Shown piece by piece: positions 36,390-44,452 of a stretch of 64,000 nucleotides of DNA (positions are counted from its first letter, which is position 1; every line of letters starts with the position of its first letter). The DNA is taken from positions 1 to 64,000 of the forward strand of contig NZ_BMVY01000032.1 of assembly GCF_014650955.1 (NCBI RefSeq), in the 5' to 3' direction. The notes beneath the pieces are model-generated. The model searched no databases. It was not told where the DNA came from and saw only the letters and a list, made by a program, of their open reading frames with translations. Both the position numbers and the translations under genes were made by a program. This stretch comes from Streptomyces tauricus (GTDB taxonomy: Bacteria; Actinomycetota; Actinomycetes; Streptomycetales; Streptomycetaceae).

Positions 36390-36474
36390 GTCCGGGTGGC
36401 GGAATGGCAGACGCGCTAGCTTGAGGTGCTAGTGCCCTTTATCGGGCGTGGGGGTTCAAGTCCCCCCTCGGACA
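36390..36474 (+). tRNA. tRNA-Leu (anticodon GAG)
   Basis: 85 nt, class II. The acceptor arm GTCCGGG (36390-36396) pairs with CTCGGAC (36467-36473) and the discriminator is A. The anticodon arm is CTAGC/GCTAG with loop TTGAGGT, anticodon GAG at 36423-36425, reading CUC/CUU. A variable stem TGCCCTTTATCGGGCG-like and the T-arm GGGGGTTCAAGTCCCCCC are clear. The CCA end is not encoded. A strong terminator lies downstream. Confidence 0.97.
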
Positions 36475-36523
36475 CAGAACAGAACAGAAGACAGAAGCTG
36501 AGCAAGACGAAGTACCTCACACC

Positions 36524-36565
36524 TGTGCGGGTCGGGCGTAGCCCCGGCCCGCACAAGCTGTTTTT
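36524..36565 (+). terminator. Rho-independent terminator of the tRNA gene
   Basis: Thirteen-base arms TGTGCGGGTCGGG / CCCGGCCCGCACA with one G-T pair and a 6-base loop, followed after AGCTG by TTTTT. One of the few textbook T-tailed terminators in this window. Confidence 0.9.
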
Positions 36566-36644
36566 CAGGGCGGCGGCGAACCCCGCCGTCCTGTTTGCGA
36601 GGCGGCTCGAACACCGTCGTCGGCTCGGTGGCCCGGGCCCTCCG

Positions 36645-38105
36645 TCAGCGGAGGCCGCGTGCCGCCAGCAGACCGCACGCGCCCGTCGGGCTCTCGCAGG
36701 CGGCGTTGCCCGCGGCCAGTACGGCTCGGGTGCCGGGAACGCCCTCGATGTCGAAGACCGTGCTGCCCTCACTGGTCGAGGTGAGTTCCCCGGGCAGCTC
36801 CTCCTCGGTCCAGGTGGCGCCGTCCCAGCGGGAGAACACCGTGTGGGCGCTGCCCCGCGGGCGCCAGCCCGCGACCCATACACCGCCCGAACCGTCCGAG
36901 CCGGACGCGTTGACCTCGTCGACCCCGGGCACCGGCAGCTCCTTCCAGGTACGCCCGTCCCAGCGCATGGCGAGCAGCCCGCTCGGCACCTGCGGATCGT
37001 TGGTCTTGCCGAACACGTGGACCGTTCCGCGCCTGGCCGACACGGCGTGGTTGGCCACCCAGCCGGGGTCGTACGCGAAGGGGACGGGGACGGTGCGCAC
37101 CGTCCAGCGCCGGCCGTCGAAGTGGTAGAGCAGAGGTGTGGCGACGGCGCCCGTCTCGGTCAGGGCGCTGACCCAGACGCCGTCGGGGCCGGTGCCGGTG
37201 ATGCTGAAGGGCTGGACCGGCCTGCCGTCCGGCGCCTCGGGGAGTGCCGTACGGCTCCACTTACGGCCGTCCCAGTGCTCCAGCTGCCCGGAGTACGCCT
37301 TGTCCGGGTCGGCGGGGTCCGCCGTCGGGTTCCAGTCCATGGTGGTCAGCCATACGGAGTCGGCGCTCACCGACTCCAGTTCCAGGACGAAGCGGAGCGA
37401 ACCCTCGACGGGCGCCGGACGTGCGACCGACGTCCAGCGGGTGCCGTCCCAGTGCTGGAGCACGATCGGGTCGGCGGCCTCGGGGAGCGCGGTGCCCGCG
37501 CGGAGCCGGTCCGCCTGGGCGGCCGGCAGACGCTTCAGAAGCGCGTCCGGCAGTCGGTCCGCCGTGCGGCCCTCCGGCAGCGGGCCGGGGGTGGAGGAGG
37601 CGGCGCCGATCTCGATGTCGGTGTACGTTCCCGCCGCCCAGACGTCGTCCGGACCCGAGGCGGCCACCGCCTCCCATCGCGCGGCTCGGCCGCCGATACC
37701 CGCGGTCGGGACATCGGTCCAACGGGTGCCGTCCCAGTGCTTGGCCACCGGAGTCATGGCCCAGGACTCGTCCGACTTTCCGCCGACCGCCCACGCGTCG
37801 CTCCGGCCCGTCGCGGTGACGTCGTAGAAGTCGGTCGACTCCGCCCCGGACAGCGGCAACGCCAGCTTCCAGGGCGTTCTCGCGGCGAGAGAGGCCTGCT
37901 GGACGGCCCGTACGCCCGCTGGCGGCTGCGCCTGTGCCTGCGGCTGTGGTTGTGCCTGTGCCTGCGCGGCGTACGGCGTGAGCACTATCGCGCAGGCCAC
38001 GAGTGCGGTGGCCACGCGGGCGGCGGGCAGAGACAGCCGCCGTACGGGGTGTCGGGCGGGGCGCCCCACGGGCAGGCGTGCAGGTCGTCGTGCCGGTGTC
38101 GTCAT
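36645..38105 (-). CDS. Secreted repeat protein (beta-propeller-like), unknown function
   Basis: 486 residues. The arginine-rich start (TTPARRPARLPVGRP) leads to a hydrophobic core (VATALVACAIVLTPYAAQA) and a QAQPQPQAQ stretch, so it is secreted or anchored. The rest is built of imperfect repeats of the kind [A/V]-x-HWDGTRWT-x-VP...SGPDDVWA(A/V)G: at least five HWDG(T/R)(R/K)W units are readable, as in kelch-like propeller proteins. No catalytic residues recognised. The ATG at 38105 has AGGAG 11 bp upstream. A GTG at 38189 overlaps the previous stop (GTGA) and would add 28 residues; either may be used. It forms an operon with the sigma-factor and CU044_5270 genes, so is probably the sigma factor's effector. 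Confidence 0.75.
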   Translation of the reverse strand: MTTPARRPARLPVGRPARHPVRRLSLPAARVATALVACAIVLTPYAAQAQAQPQPQAQAQPPAGVRAVQQASLAARTPWKLALPLSGAESTDFYDVTATGRSDAWAVGGKSDESWAMTPVAKHWDGTRWTDVPTAGIGGRAARWEAVAASGPDDVWAAGTYTDIEIGAASSTPGPLPEGRTADRLPDALLKRLPAAQADRLRAGTALPEAADPIVLQHWDGTRWTSVARPAPVEGSLRFVLELESVSADSVWLTTMDWNPTADPADPDKAYSGQLEHWDGRKWSRTALPEAPDGRPVQPFSITGTGPDGVWVSALTETGAVATPLLYHFDGRRWTVRTVPVPFAYDPGWVANHAVSARRGTVHVFGKTNDPQVPSGLLAMRWDGRTWKELPVPGVDEVNASGSDGSGGVWVAGWRPRGSAHTVFSRWDGATWTEEELPGELTSTSEGSTVFDIEGVPGTRAVLAAGNAACESPTGACGLLAARGLR

Positions 38106-38185
38106 CTTCTCGCGTGCTCCTACTGGATCCAGTGCCCTCAGTGATCTGTGCTGCGGTGGTCTGTGCTGCGCCGCGTCGCTCGCGC

Positions 38186-39442
38186 TCACCGCTGGGCGTT
38201 CTTCGGCACCGTGATCTGGTGTTCGCCCCAGCTCATCCGGGTCGTCGCCGAGTAGTTGACCGTCGTGCCCGCGTCGAGACCGGCCTTCTCGGCCCTGGCG
38301 GACGGTTCGACCAGCACGCTCAGCTCAGCGAGCATCTCGCCGCTGGAGGGGTCCACGACCAGCCGCTGCTCCACCGTCCCCAGCGGGGTCGACGGTGTGC
38401 CGGGGAAGGTGAAGCCGACGCCCTCGCGCCCCAGCGGATCGGTGACACGGCCGAGGCCGCGGACGCCGGGCAGTTCCGCCATCACCCGGTACGCGGCCGC
38501 CCGGACGGCGGGTTCGACGGGCATCGTGATGAGGTTGGCCGCCTGCCGCAGCACGTACCCCGTGCGGCCGACGCCGGTGTCGGCGCCGCTGTCCTGCGCG
38601 TACAGCCTCTCCAGCTCTCGGTGCAACTTGCCGCTGTCGGACGGTAGTTCACGCAGGTCCTGGTAGGTGATGTTCTGCGGGCCGAGGGCGTAGATCTTGT
38701 CGTCGGCGTCCGTGCGCATGACCATCGGCCGCCGGGTCCCCATCGTGTAACCCAGCGTGCCGCCCTGCTCGTTGCCGGACACTTCGGCCTGCAGCGTCCC
38801 GGGTGAGCCGGCGGCCCGCCAGCGTGCCTCGTCCGCCGCGGTACGGGGCTCGGTCACGCCGTCCAGACCCGAGACCATCAGACTCCGGGTTCCCGGGCGC
38901 ACGCCCACCGACCACTTGTCGGTCGACGTGGTCCGCACGGCGAGGAGTTGGTCCTTGTCTCCCGCCGGGGCGACGACGTTCACGTCCTCCGAGCGCGTGG
39001 TGGTCTGCCAGTACGTGCCTTCGCCGGCCGGCGTCTCCGCCTTCTTCGCCACGCTGAGCAGTTCGAGGCGGCCGTCGACGCGTACGTCACCATCTGCGCC
39101 CGGTCCCGTGGCGCCCGGGTCCGCGGCGGCGGACGAGGACTGCGGGGCCGCTCCCGCGCGGGTGCCCGAAGAGTCCCGGTCGAGCGTGGTCACCACCACC
39201 GCGGACGCCGCGACCGCGGTGAGGGCCGCGACTGCCCCGAGCGGTCGGATCCCGCTCCACAGAGGGCCGCGTACCCCGGAGCGTGCCGTGCGAGTGTCCG
39301 TCGTCCGGGCCAGGATGCGGGCCAGGTCCTCGTGCTGACGTGGGGAGCCGGCCAGCCGGGACGGGTCCAGTTCGTCGGGCCGGGCGTCCGCGAGCACCTT
39401 CATGACGTCGGGCCGTCCGGCCCGTTCGCGGGTGTTCTTCAT
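38186..39442 (-). CDS. CU044_5270-family membrane protein (probable anti-sigma partner)
   Basis: 418 residues. A short cytoplasmic N-terminus (residues 1-65, helical, with PDELDPSRLAGSPRQHEDLARIL) is followed by one membrane helix (~72-87, LGAVAALTAVAASAVVV) and a large outer domain. Proteins of this type are usually encoded just after ECF sigma genes and probably hold or sense the sigma factor across the membrane. Here the start ATG overlaps the sigma stop by 4 bp (ATGA), with AGAGGAG 8 bp upstream inside the sigma reading frame. The C-terminal domain (PSSGEMLAELSVLVEP) resembles lipoprotein-type sensor domains. The regulatory role is inferred from order. Confidence 0.85.
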   Translation of the reverse strand: MKNTRERAGRPDVMKVLADARPDELDPSRLAGSPRQHEDLARILARTTDTRTARSGVRGPLWSGIRPLGAVAALTAVAASAVVVTTLDRDSSGTRAGAAPQSSSAAADPGATGPGADGDVRVDGRLELLSVAKKAETPAGEGTYWQTTTRSEDVNVVAPAGDKDQLLAVRTTSTDKWSVGVRPGTRSLMVSGLDGVTEPRTAADEARWRAAGSPGTLQAEVSGNEQGGTLGYTMGTRRPMVMRTDADDKIYALGPQNITYQDLRELPSDSGKLHRELERLYAQDSGADTGVGRTGYVLRQAANLITMPVEPAVRAAAYRVMAELPGVRGLGRVTDPLGREGVGFTFPGTPSTPLGTVEQRLVVDPSSGEMLAELSVLVEPSARAEKAGLDAGTTVNYSATTRMSWGEHQITVPKNAQR

Positions 39443-40119
39443 GTGAGTGCTCCTCTGCGGTCAGTGCGGTCAGTGCGGTCAGCGCGATCGGTGCGATCAG
39501 CGCGGTGAGTGCGGTCAGTGCGGGTCGGGTGTTGCGTGTGGTGCAGGTGTTGCGGGGTTCGTTCCTGGGGTGCGGAGTCCGGTCTTCGCGCCGGGGCCGT
39601 GTCTGCCAGGTACGCCGGTTCCAGGGCCTTCTCCAGACGGCGGCGGGCCCGGTGCAGCCGGACCGTCAGCGTCGCGGTGGTGCAGCCCAGCACCCGGGCG
39701 GCCTGCTTGGTGCTCAGGCCGTGCCAGGCGATGAGCGTCAGCAGTTCCCGGTCGGCGTCCGACAGCCCCGCCAGGGCCTGCAACGCGGCTTCCCGGTCGG
39801 TCACGTCCGCCGCGACATCGCCGACCTCGGCCGGACCGCCGCTGCCGCCGTTGCCGAGGCCGATGCGCCGTGCCTCCTCGGCGGCGAGCAGGTACTGGTG
39901 GCTGTCCCGGCGACGCATCTCGCGCACCAGGTTGCGGGCCACTCCCAGCAGCCAGGGCAGCGCGGGCTGCGGCAGGTCCCGCACCCGACGCCAGGCCACC
40001 GTGAACGTCTCGCTGGTGATGTCCTCTCCTACCTGCCGTCCCACCAGGCTGGTGGTGTAGGCGAGGACGCGCGGATAGCACTCCTCATAGATGTCCCGGA
40101 AGCGTTGGGCATGGGTCAC
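39439..40119 (-). CDS. ECF RNA polymerase sigma factor
   Basis: 226 residues. Region 2 spans QRFRDIYEECYPRVLAYTTSLVG...ITSETFTVAWRRV and region 4 DADRELLTLIAWHGLSTKQAARVLGCTTATLTVRLHRARRRL, typical of SigE-like group ECF factors. The last ~35 residues are an odd Thr-Asp-Arg-rich tail (repeats of RTDRADRT), encoded by a 9-base repeat (see 39448). The GTG at 40119 has GAGGGG at good distance; a longer frame to 40155 is less likely. It is followed, overlapping, by the CU044_5270 gene and a secreted protein, making a self-contained regulatory operon. Confidence 0.93.
   Translation of the reverse strand: MTHAQRFRDIYEECYPRVLAYTTSLVGRQVGEDITSETFTVAWRRVRDLPQPALPWLLGVARNLVREMRRRDSHQYLLAAEEARRIGLGNGGSGGPAEVGDVAADVTDREAALQALAGLSDADRELLTLIAWHGLSTKQAARVLGCTTATLTVRLHRARRRLEKALEPAYLADTAPARRPDSAPQERTPQHLHHTQHPTRTDRTHRADRTDRADRTDRTDRRGALT
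39448..39530 (-). repeat. Tandem 9-base repeat in the sigma-factor 3' end
   Basis: About eight imperfect copies of GCGGTCAGT and variants (GCGATCAGC, GCGGTGAGT) encode the Thr-Asp-Arg tail of the sigma factor. Being a multiple of three, changes in copy number keep the frame. The array also lies over the ribosome-binding region of the next gene. Confidence 0.75.
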
Positions 40120-40698
40120 GCGCCGTCCCCTCTTGTCGGCTCTCTCACCAAGCAATGCGCGCAGCGGCCCACTTCTTACAGGTGGAGCAGAAATTCATGT
40201 GATGCGGTCCCGAGCCGTATGAGATGGGGCCGCACATGGCGAAGCGGGGCCCGGCGTACCGGGCCCCGCTCACGTGACACTTCGTGCCTGACACCGTCCG
40301 GGCCGGTCCAGCCCTGCCCGGACACTCCCCAGTGATGCCCGGACAGGGCTGATCGGTTCCGGCGTACCCCTGGCAGACGGGCCGGTGTCCACCACCAGAG
40401 GCCGCCGCGACGCTTCTAGCTTGGTGCGCGGTGCGGCGTACGGGCAACCGTTTCAACGCAGACTGAAAACCGCAGGTCGTGACGGTCGACAGGAGGCGTC
40501 GCGCGCGTTCCTGCGCGAAGCGCCGAAAGCGGCCCGCCGCTGCCCCCGCTGCCGGGCCCGCGACCGGCCCGCTGCTGCGCCCGGGCTTCTTCGCCGAGCT
40601 GTCGTTCCGACGTCAGTTCCCACCGCTATGCTCGCCGGTGTTCGAGTGATACATGGGGCCGGTGGCGAGGAAGCCATCGGGAGGGGCGTGAGGCGGGC
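40120..40698. other. Intergenic region between sigma operon and kinase
   Basis: 579 bp between divergent genes with no supported CDS; the two short frames across it lack start sites and look random. It holds the hairpin at 40243 and, at ~40306-40350, AGCCCTG/CAGGGCT arms enclosing two copies of TGCCCGGACA. Promoters for both flanking genes are expected but I could not fix them. Confidence 0.6.
40243..40270. terminator. Perfect 12-bp hairpin
   Basis: AGCGGGGCCCGG-CGTA-CCGGGCCCCGCT, a perfect 12-bp stem with a 4-base loop and no T-run. It lies ~120 bp upstream of the sigma gene and ~430 bp before the kinase, in a region between divergent genes, where a terminator is unexpected. It may be a stop for antisense or leader transcripts, or a regulatory structure. 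Confidence 0.55.
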
Positions 40699-42351
40699 AT
40701 GTTGTCCGGCAGTGATGATCAGCAGGGTGCGGCGCACGCGGCACGGGGTGCCGGGCGTCTGATCGCGGGTCGGTACCGGCTGATCGACCAGCTCGGCAGG
40801 GGCGGCATGGGCACCGTCTGGCGCGCCCACGACCAGCTGCTCGCGCGGGATGTCGCCGCCAAGGAGCTGCACGTCTTCACCCAGGGCGACGAGGACCACC
40901 GCGTGTGGCTGCGCCGTGCCGTACGGGAGGCACGGGTGGTGGCCCGGGTACCGCACCCGCATGTGGTCGGCGTCCACGACCTCGTCGAGTACGAGGACCG
41001 GCTGTGGATCGTCATGGAACTCATCGACGGCCCCTCGCTCGCCCAACTCCTCGCCCGGAACGGCCCGTTGGAGCCGACACGGGTCGCCGCACTGGGGGCG
41101 CAACTGCTCGGCGCGCTCGACGCCGTGCACGCCGCCGGAGCCCTGCACCGGGACGTCAAGCCGGCCAACATCCTGCTCCGCCGCGACGGCAGCGCGGTTC
41201 TGACGGACTTCGGCATCGCCGTCCTCGACGACGGCGAGGCACTCACCAACTCCGGTGAATTCGCGGGCTCCGTCGAGTACATGGCGCCCGAACGCGTCAA
41301 CGGCGGTGAGGTCGGGCCCGCTTCGGACCTGTGGTCACTGGCCGCGACACTCGTCACCGCCGCCACCGGGGCGTCCCCCTTCCGCCGTCCCGCACACGCG
41401 GCCACCCTGCACGCCGTCGCGTACGAACAGCCCAATCTCCCGGCGCAGTTGGGTCCGCTGCTCCCGGCCGTGGAGGCACTGCTGCGCAAGGCGCCCGAGG
41501 AGCGGCCCTCCATCCCCGACGCGACGACCGCCCTGCGGCACGCCGCCGAGGGGCTCGCGGCCGACCCGAGGTCGCTGCCGTCGGCCACCGTCCGGATAGC
41601 GATCCCGGCCGGCGCCTCCCTCGCGGACGCGGAGACCCGGACCCGGCAGCACGTTCCGTGGACGGACCACACGGCACCCACCGCCGCACCCACGTCGCGG
41701 TACGACGCCGCGACCGCGGCGGCGCTGCTGCGCAGGGAGGAGAGCCGGCGTGACAGACGGGTCCTGGGGCTGGTGGTCTCCTCGGTCGCCCTCGTCTTCG
41801 CGGGGACCGGCCTCGGCCTCTTCCTCGCCGGGGTGCCGCCCTTCGAACGGGCCGCCCAGGCCGACGCGTCGGACAGCGAGGACACGGGAAGCGAAGCCGG
41901 GATCTCCCTGCCGGCCGGTACGCCCCTGCCGGCGACGCCCGTCGTCAACGAGTCGGTGGTCCATGGCGCCGAGGGCTGGCAGCGCGTCACCGACACGCTC
42001 ATCCAGTCCGGCGACACGGTCACCGTCCGCTTCACCTCTGGGCAGTGGACCGTGGACAGCCCCGAGATGCCGCTGACAGGACCGGACGGTTACGACGCCG
42101 AGACCGACAAGTCGCTCGACTTCGCCGCGGCGGACTGCAAGGTCAACGAGTCGGCTCCCTTCGGCGCGCTCCTCGGGCGTTTCACCGAGAGCGGGGAGGG
42201 CGAGGAGAGCCACGTCGTGGGGAAGGAGTGGACCTTCGAGGCGGCGGCCGGGGGCACGCTCGAACTGCGCATCAACGACGCCGACGGCGGCTGCGTCGCC
42301 GACAACTCGGGTGACCTGTCCGTGACGGTGACCGTCGCCAAGGGCGCCTAG
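40699..42351 (+). CDS. Membrane Ser/Thr protein kinase (PknB-like)
   Basis: 550 residues. The kinase domain (~25-285) has the glycine loop GRGGMG (34-38), Lys55 in VAAKEL, HRDVKPANILL (150-160), DFGIA (170-174) and the APE motif in SVEYMAPERV. A disordered linker precedes a single membrane helix (~352-375, VLGLVVSSVALVFAGTGLGLFLAG). The outer domain (~400-550) ends with a C-terminal beta-rich region (WRFTS-like GQWTVDSPEMPLTGPDGYDA, several Cys) of a type I do not recognise; PASTA repeats are absent. It could sense an extracellular ligand. The next gene starts right after its stop, so it is probably cotranscribed. Confidence 0.93.
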   Translation: MLSGSDDQQGAAHAARGAGRLIAGRYRLIDQLGRGGMGTVWRAHDQLLARDVAAKELHVFTQGDEDHRVWLRRAVREARVVARVPHPHVVGVHDLVEYEDRLWIVMELIDGPSLAQLLARNGPLEPTRVAALGAQLLGALDAVHAAGALHRDVKPANILLRRDGSAVLTDFGIAVLDDGEALTNSGEFAGSVEYMAPERVNGGEVGPASDLWSLAATLVTAATGASPFRRPAHAATLHAVAYEQPNLPAQLGPLLPAVEALLRKAPEERPSIPDATTALRHAAEGLAADPRSLPSATVRIAIPAGASLADAETRTRQHVPWTDHTAPTAAPTSRYDAATAAALLRREESRRDRRVLGLVVSSVALVFAGTGLGLFLAGVPPFERAAQADASDSEDTGSEAGISLPAGTPLPATPVVNESVVHGAEGWQRVTDTLIQSGDTVTVRFTSGQWTVDSPEMPLTGPDGYDAETDKSLDFAAADCKVNESAPFGALLGRFTESGEGEESHVVGKEWTFEAAAGGTLELRINDADGGCVADNSGDLSVTVTVAKGA

Positions 42352-43404
42352 ATGAATGGCACTTCGGCTCCGTACGGCGTCGTACCCGGCGGCCCCGCCT
42401 CACCGGTGGTCCTGCACGTACCGCACTCCTCACGGACCGTCCCCGCGGACGTTCGGAAGGACATCCTGCTCAACGACACCGCGCTGGAACGGGAGTTGGA
42501 CCACATCACCGACTCGCACACCGAGCGGATCGCGGCGGAGGCCGCCGCCCGGTGCGCGGTGACGCCCTGGCAGTTCGTCAACCACTTGTCCCGACTGGTC
42601 GTCGACCCCGAACGCTTCCCCGACGAACGGGAGGAGATGCGGGCCGTCGGCATGGGAGCCGTCTACACCCGCACCACGCACCGCAAGCCACTCCGGCGGG
42701 GCGGCCACCTGGGCCACCTGGACGCGGCGGCCGAACAGCCGCTCCTGGAACGCTACTTCGACCCGTACGCCGCCGCCATGACCGAGGCGGTGACCCGGCG
42801 CCTGGAGACTGTCGGGCGAGCCGTGATCATCGACGTGCACTCCTACCCCACCGAGCGGCTGCCGTACGAACTCCACGGCGACGGCCCCCGGCCGCCCGTC
42901 TGCCTCGGGACCGACGCCTTCCACACCCCGCCCGACCTCCGCACCCGCGCCGAGGAGGCGTTCACCGGCTTCGGCGGTACGGGCATCAACAGCCCCTTCG
43001 CCGGAACGTACGTACCGCTGACGTACTACGGCACCGACCGCCGGGTCAGCGCCCTGATGATCGAGATCCGACGCGATGTCTACATGACCGAGCCCGGCGG
43101 CCCTGCGGGCCCGGGCCTCGACCGGCTGGCGGCCGCACTGGCGGAACTGGTCGACGCGGTCACCGCGCCCGGGACCGGACCACGCCCGGGACCGGGACCG
43201 GCTGAGCCTCCCGGTCACCGCCGGACCCCGCCCTCTGATACCACCGACGTATGGGAATCGAGCGGTTCATCGGCATCGATCTGGCCTGGGCGCACGGCGG
43301 AACCCGCAGGCCCAACGAGACGGGTGTGGCCGCCGTCGACGCCTCCGGCACGGTCGTCGACTGCGGCTGGACCCGCGGCCTCGACGAGACGACGGAATGG
43401 CTGA
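42352..43404 (+). CDS. N-formylglutamate amidohydrolase-like protein
   Basis: 350 residues as an open frame, of which ~1-265 match the N-formylglutamate amidohydrolase (HutG-type) fold: VVLHVPHSSRTVP, LDHITDSHTE, IIDVHSYPTERLP, and TGINSPFAGTYVPLTYYG. These zinc enzymes remove the formyl group from formylglutamate or analogues. The start follows directly on the kinase stop. From ~265 the sequence turns to a Pro/Gly/Ser-rich tail, and the last 51 codons overlap the DUF429 gene in another frame. Normal family length is ~260-290, so the natural stop seems lost or a frameshift lies near 43200. Confidence 0.8.
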   Translation: MNGTSAPYGVVPGGPASPVVLHVPHSSRTVPADVRKDILLNDTALERELDHITDSHTERIAAEAAARCAVTPWQFVNHLSRLVVDPERFPDEREEMRAVGMGAVYTRTTHRKPLRRGGHLGHLDAAAEQPLLERYFDPYAAAMTEAVTRRLETVGRAVIIDVHSYPTERLPYELHGDGPRPPVCLGTDAFHTPPDLRTRAEEAFTGFGGTGINSPFAGTYVPLTYYGTDRRVSALMIEIRRDVYMTEPGGPAGPGLDRLAAALAELVDAVTAPGTGPRPGPGPAEPPGHRRTPPSDTTDVWESSGSSASIWPGRTAEPAGPTRRVWPPSTPPARSSTAAGPAASTRRRNG

Positions 43405-44090
43405 CCGGGACAGCCGTCGACGGATCGACCCTGGTCTTCGTCGACGCGCCGCTGGTCGTCGACAATCCGGCGGGCCAGCGGACGTGCGAGCGGGAGGTGG
43501 GACAGCGGTACGGCCGTTGGAAGGTGAGCGCGAACAGCACCAACCTGGGCTCCGCCCGCCTGGCCGGTGTGCTCCTGCTCGAACGGCTCCGGAAGGCGGG
43601 CTGGTCCTACGACGACGGCAGGGAAGGTCCGCCGGCCAGCGGCCTGGTCCTGTCCGAGTGCTACCCGTACACCACGCTCGTCGGAGCGCCCGAGCTGGGT
43701 TACGGCCAGGAGCGCCCCACCTACAAACGCCGGCCGGCGCGCGTGCCGGCGGCCGACTGGCGAGCGGTGCGGGCGCAGGCGTGCGACCGGCTGATCGGCC
43801 GGATGGCGGGCCTCGCCACCGCCGACCCGCCCCTGCTGCTCGCCTCGCACCCGGTCTCCCGTCGGCTGACCGAGGAGCCCTCACCTCAGCGGGCGGCCGA
43901 CTACAAGCACCGGGAGGACCTCATCGACGCGCTGCTCTGCGCGTGGACGGCCGCGTTGTGGTCACGGCACGGGCTCACACGCTGTCAGGTACTCGGGGCG
44001 GGCGGCCCCGCCCCGCGGGGGTACGCGCCCACGATCATCGCCCCGGCCCGCGCCGAGCAGCGCCGGGACAGGGAGCCCGGACGCGAATAA
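43251..44090 (+). CDS. DUF429-family protein (predicted nuclease fold)
   Basis: 279 residues of the DUF429 type: FIGIDLAWA start, VFVDAPLVVDNPAGQRTCEREVGQRYG, ESYPHA-like SECYPYTTLVGAP, and YKHREDLIDALLCAWTA near the C-terminus. The acidic positions fit an RNase-H-like fold, but activity is not established. It overlaps the 3' end of the amidohydrolase-like frame by 154 bp. The ATG (43251) lacks a clear ribosome site, but homologues start at just this point. Its codons are normal for the organism. Expression may rest on coupling to the gene before. Confidence 0.85.
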   Translation: MGIERFIGIDLAWAHGGTRRPNETGVAAVDASGTVVDCGWTRGLDETTEWLTGTAVDGSTLVFVDAPLVVDNPAGQRTCEREVGQRYGRWKVSANSTNLGSARLAGVLLLERLRKAGWSYDDGREGPPASGLVLSECYPYTTLVGAPELGYGQERPTYKRRPARVPAADWRAVRAQACDRLIGRMAGLATADPPLLLASHPVSRRLTEEPSPQRAADYKHREDLIDALLCAWTAALWSRHGLTRCQVLGAGGPAPRGYAPTIIAPARAEQRRDREPGRE

Positions 44091-44189
44091 CCCCATGCGT
44101 CGGGCTGGTCTCGTTCCCTACACTCGCCTCACCACGCGCACCGCACACCAACGCGGCGCGTCCCGTGACCATGTGAGAGGAGCCCGGCC

Positions 44190-44306
44190 ATGCGGTACCG
44201 CACCGCTGTCGTCGTTCCTCTGTCGCGGTACGAGGTGATCCTCGTGTCTTCGTGGCACCGGTGCGGGCTGCGCGGCTCGCATCGGATGCCCGTCACGAAT
44301 GTCTGA
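44190..44306 (+). CDS. Possible 38-residue leader-type peptide
   Basis: Small ORF with ATG at 44190 and a strong GAGAGGAG site 7 bp upstream. It encodes a basic, Val/Arg-rich peptide beginning MRYRTAVVVPLSRYEV and ending MPVTNV. The stop lies at the start of the repeat array that precedes the EF-G paralogue. A ribosome-sensing leader peptide could make sense before a translation-factor gene, but this is speculative and small frames in G+C-rich DNA are common. Confidence 0.3.
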   Translation: MRYRTAVVVPLSRYEVILVSSWHRCGLRGSHRMPVTNV

Positions 44307-44400
44307 CATCTGACATCTGACGTGTCCGGACCTCTGATACGTCCGATGCGTCCGGACCTCCGACACGTCCGACGACACGTCCGACACGTCCGACACGTAC
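44303..44400 (+). repeat. Short tandem repeats upstream of the EF-G paralogue
   Basis: Three copies of TCTGAC(A/G)T are followed by GTCCGGACCTC(T/C)GA twice and a run of (A)CACGTCCGA units. GTCCGG-containing stretches are partly self-complementary (TCCGGA), so folding of the leader mRNA is possible. The array ends ~52 bp before the start codon. Confidence 0.7.
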
Positions 44401-44452
44401 GGGAATCGCGCCGACCCCATCCGGATCAGTCAGTCCTGGAAGGCCTTGGGCC

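Noticed and set aside
40145..40456. 103-codon minus-strand frame upstream of the sigma gene
   Set aside because: No ribosome site and no recognisable motif; it spans the perfect hairpin at 40243.
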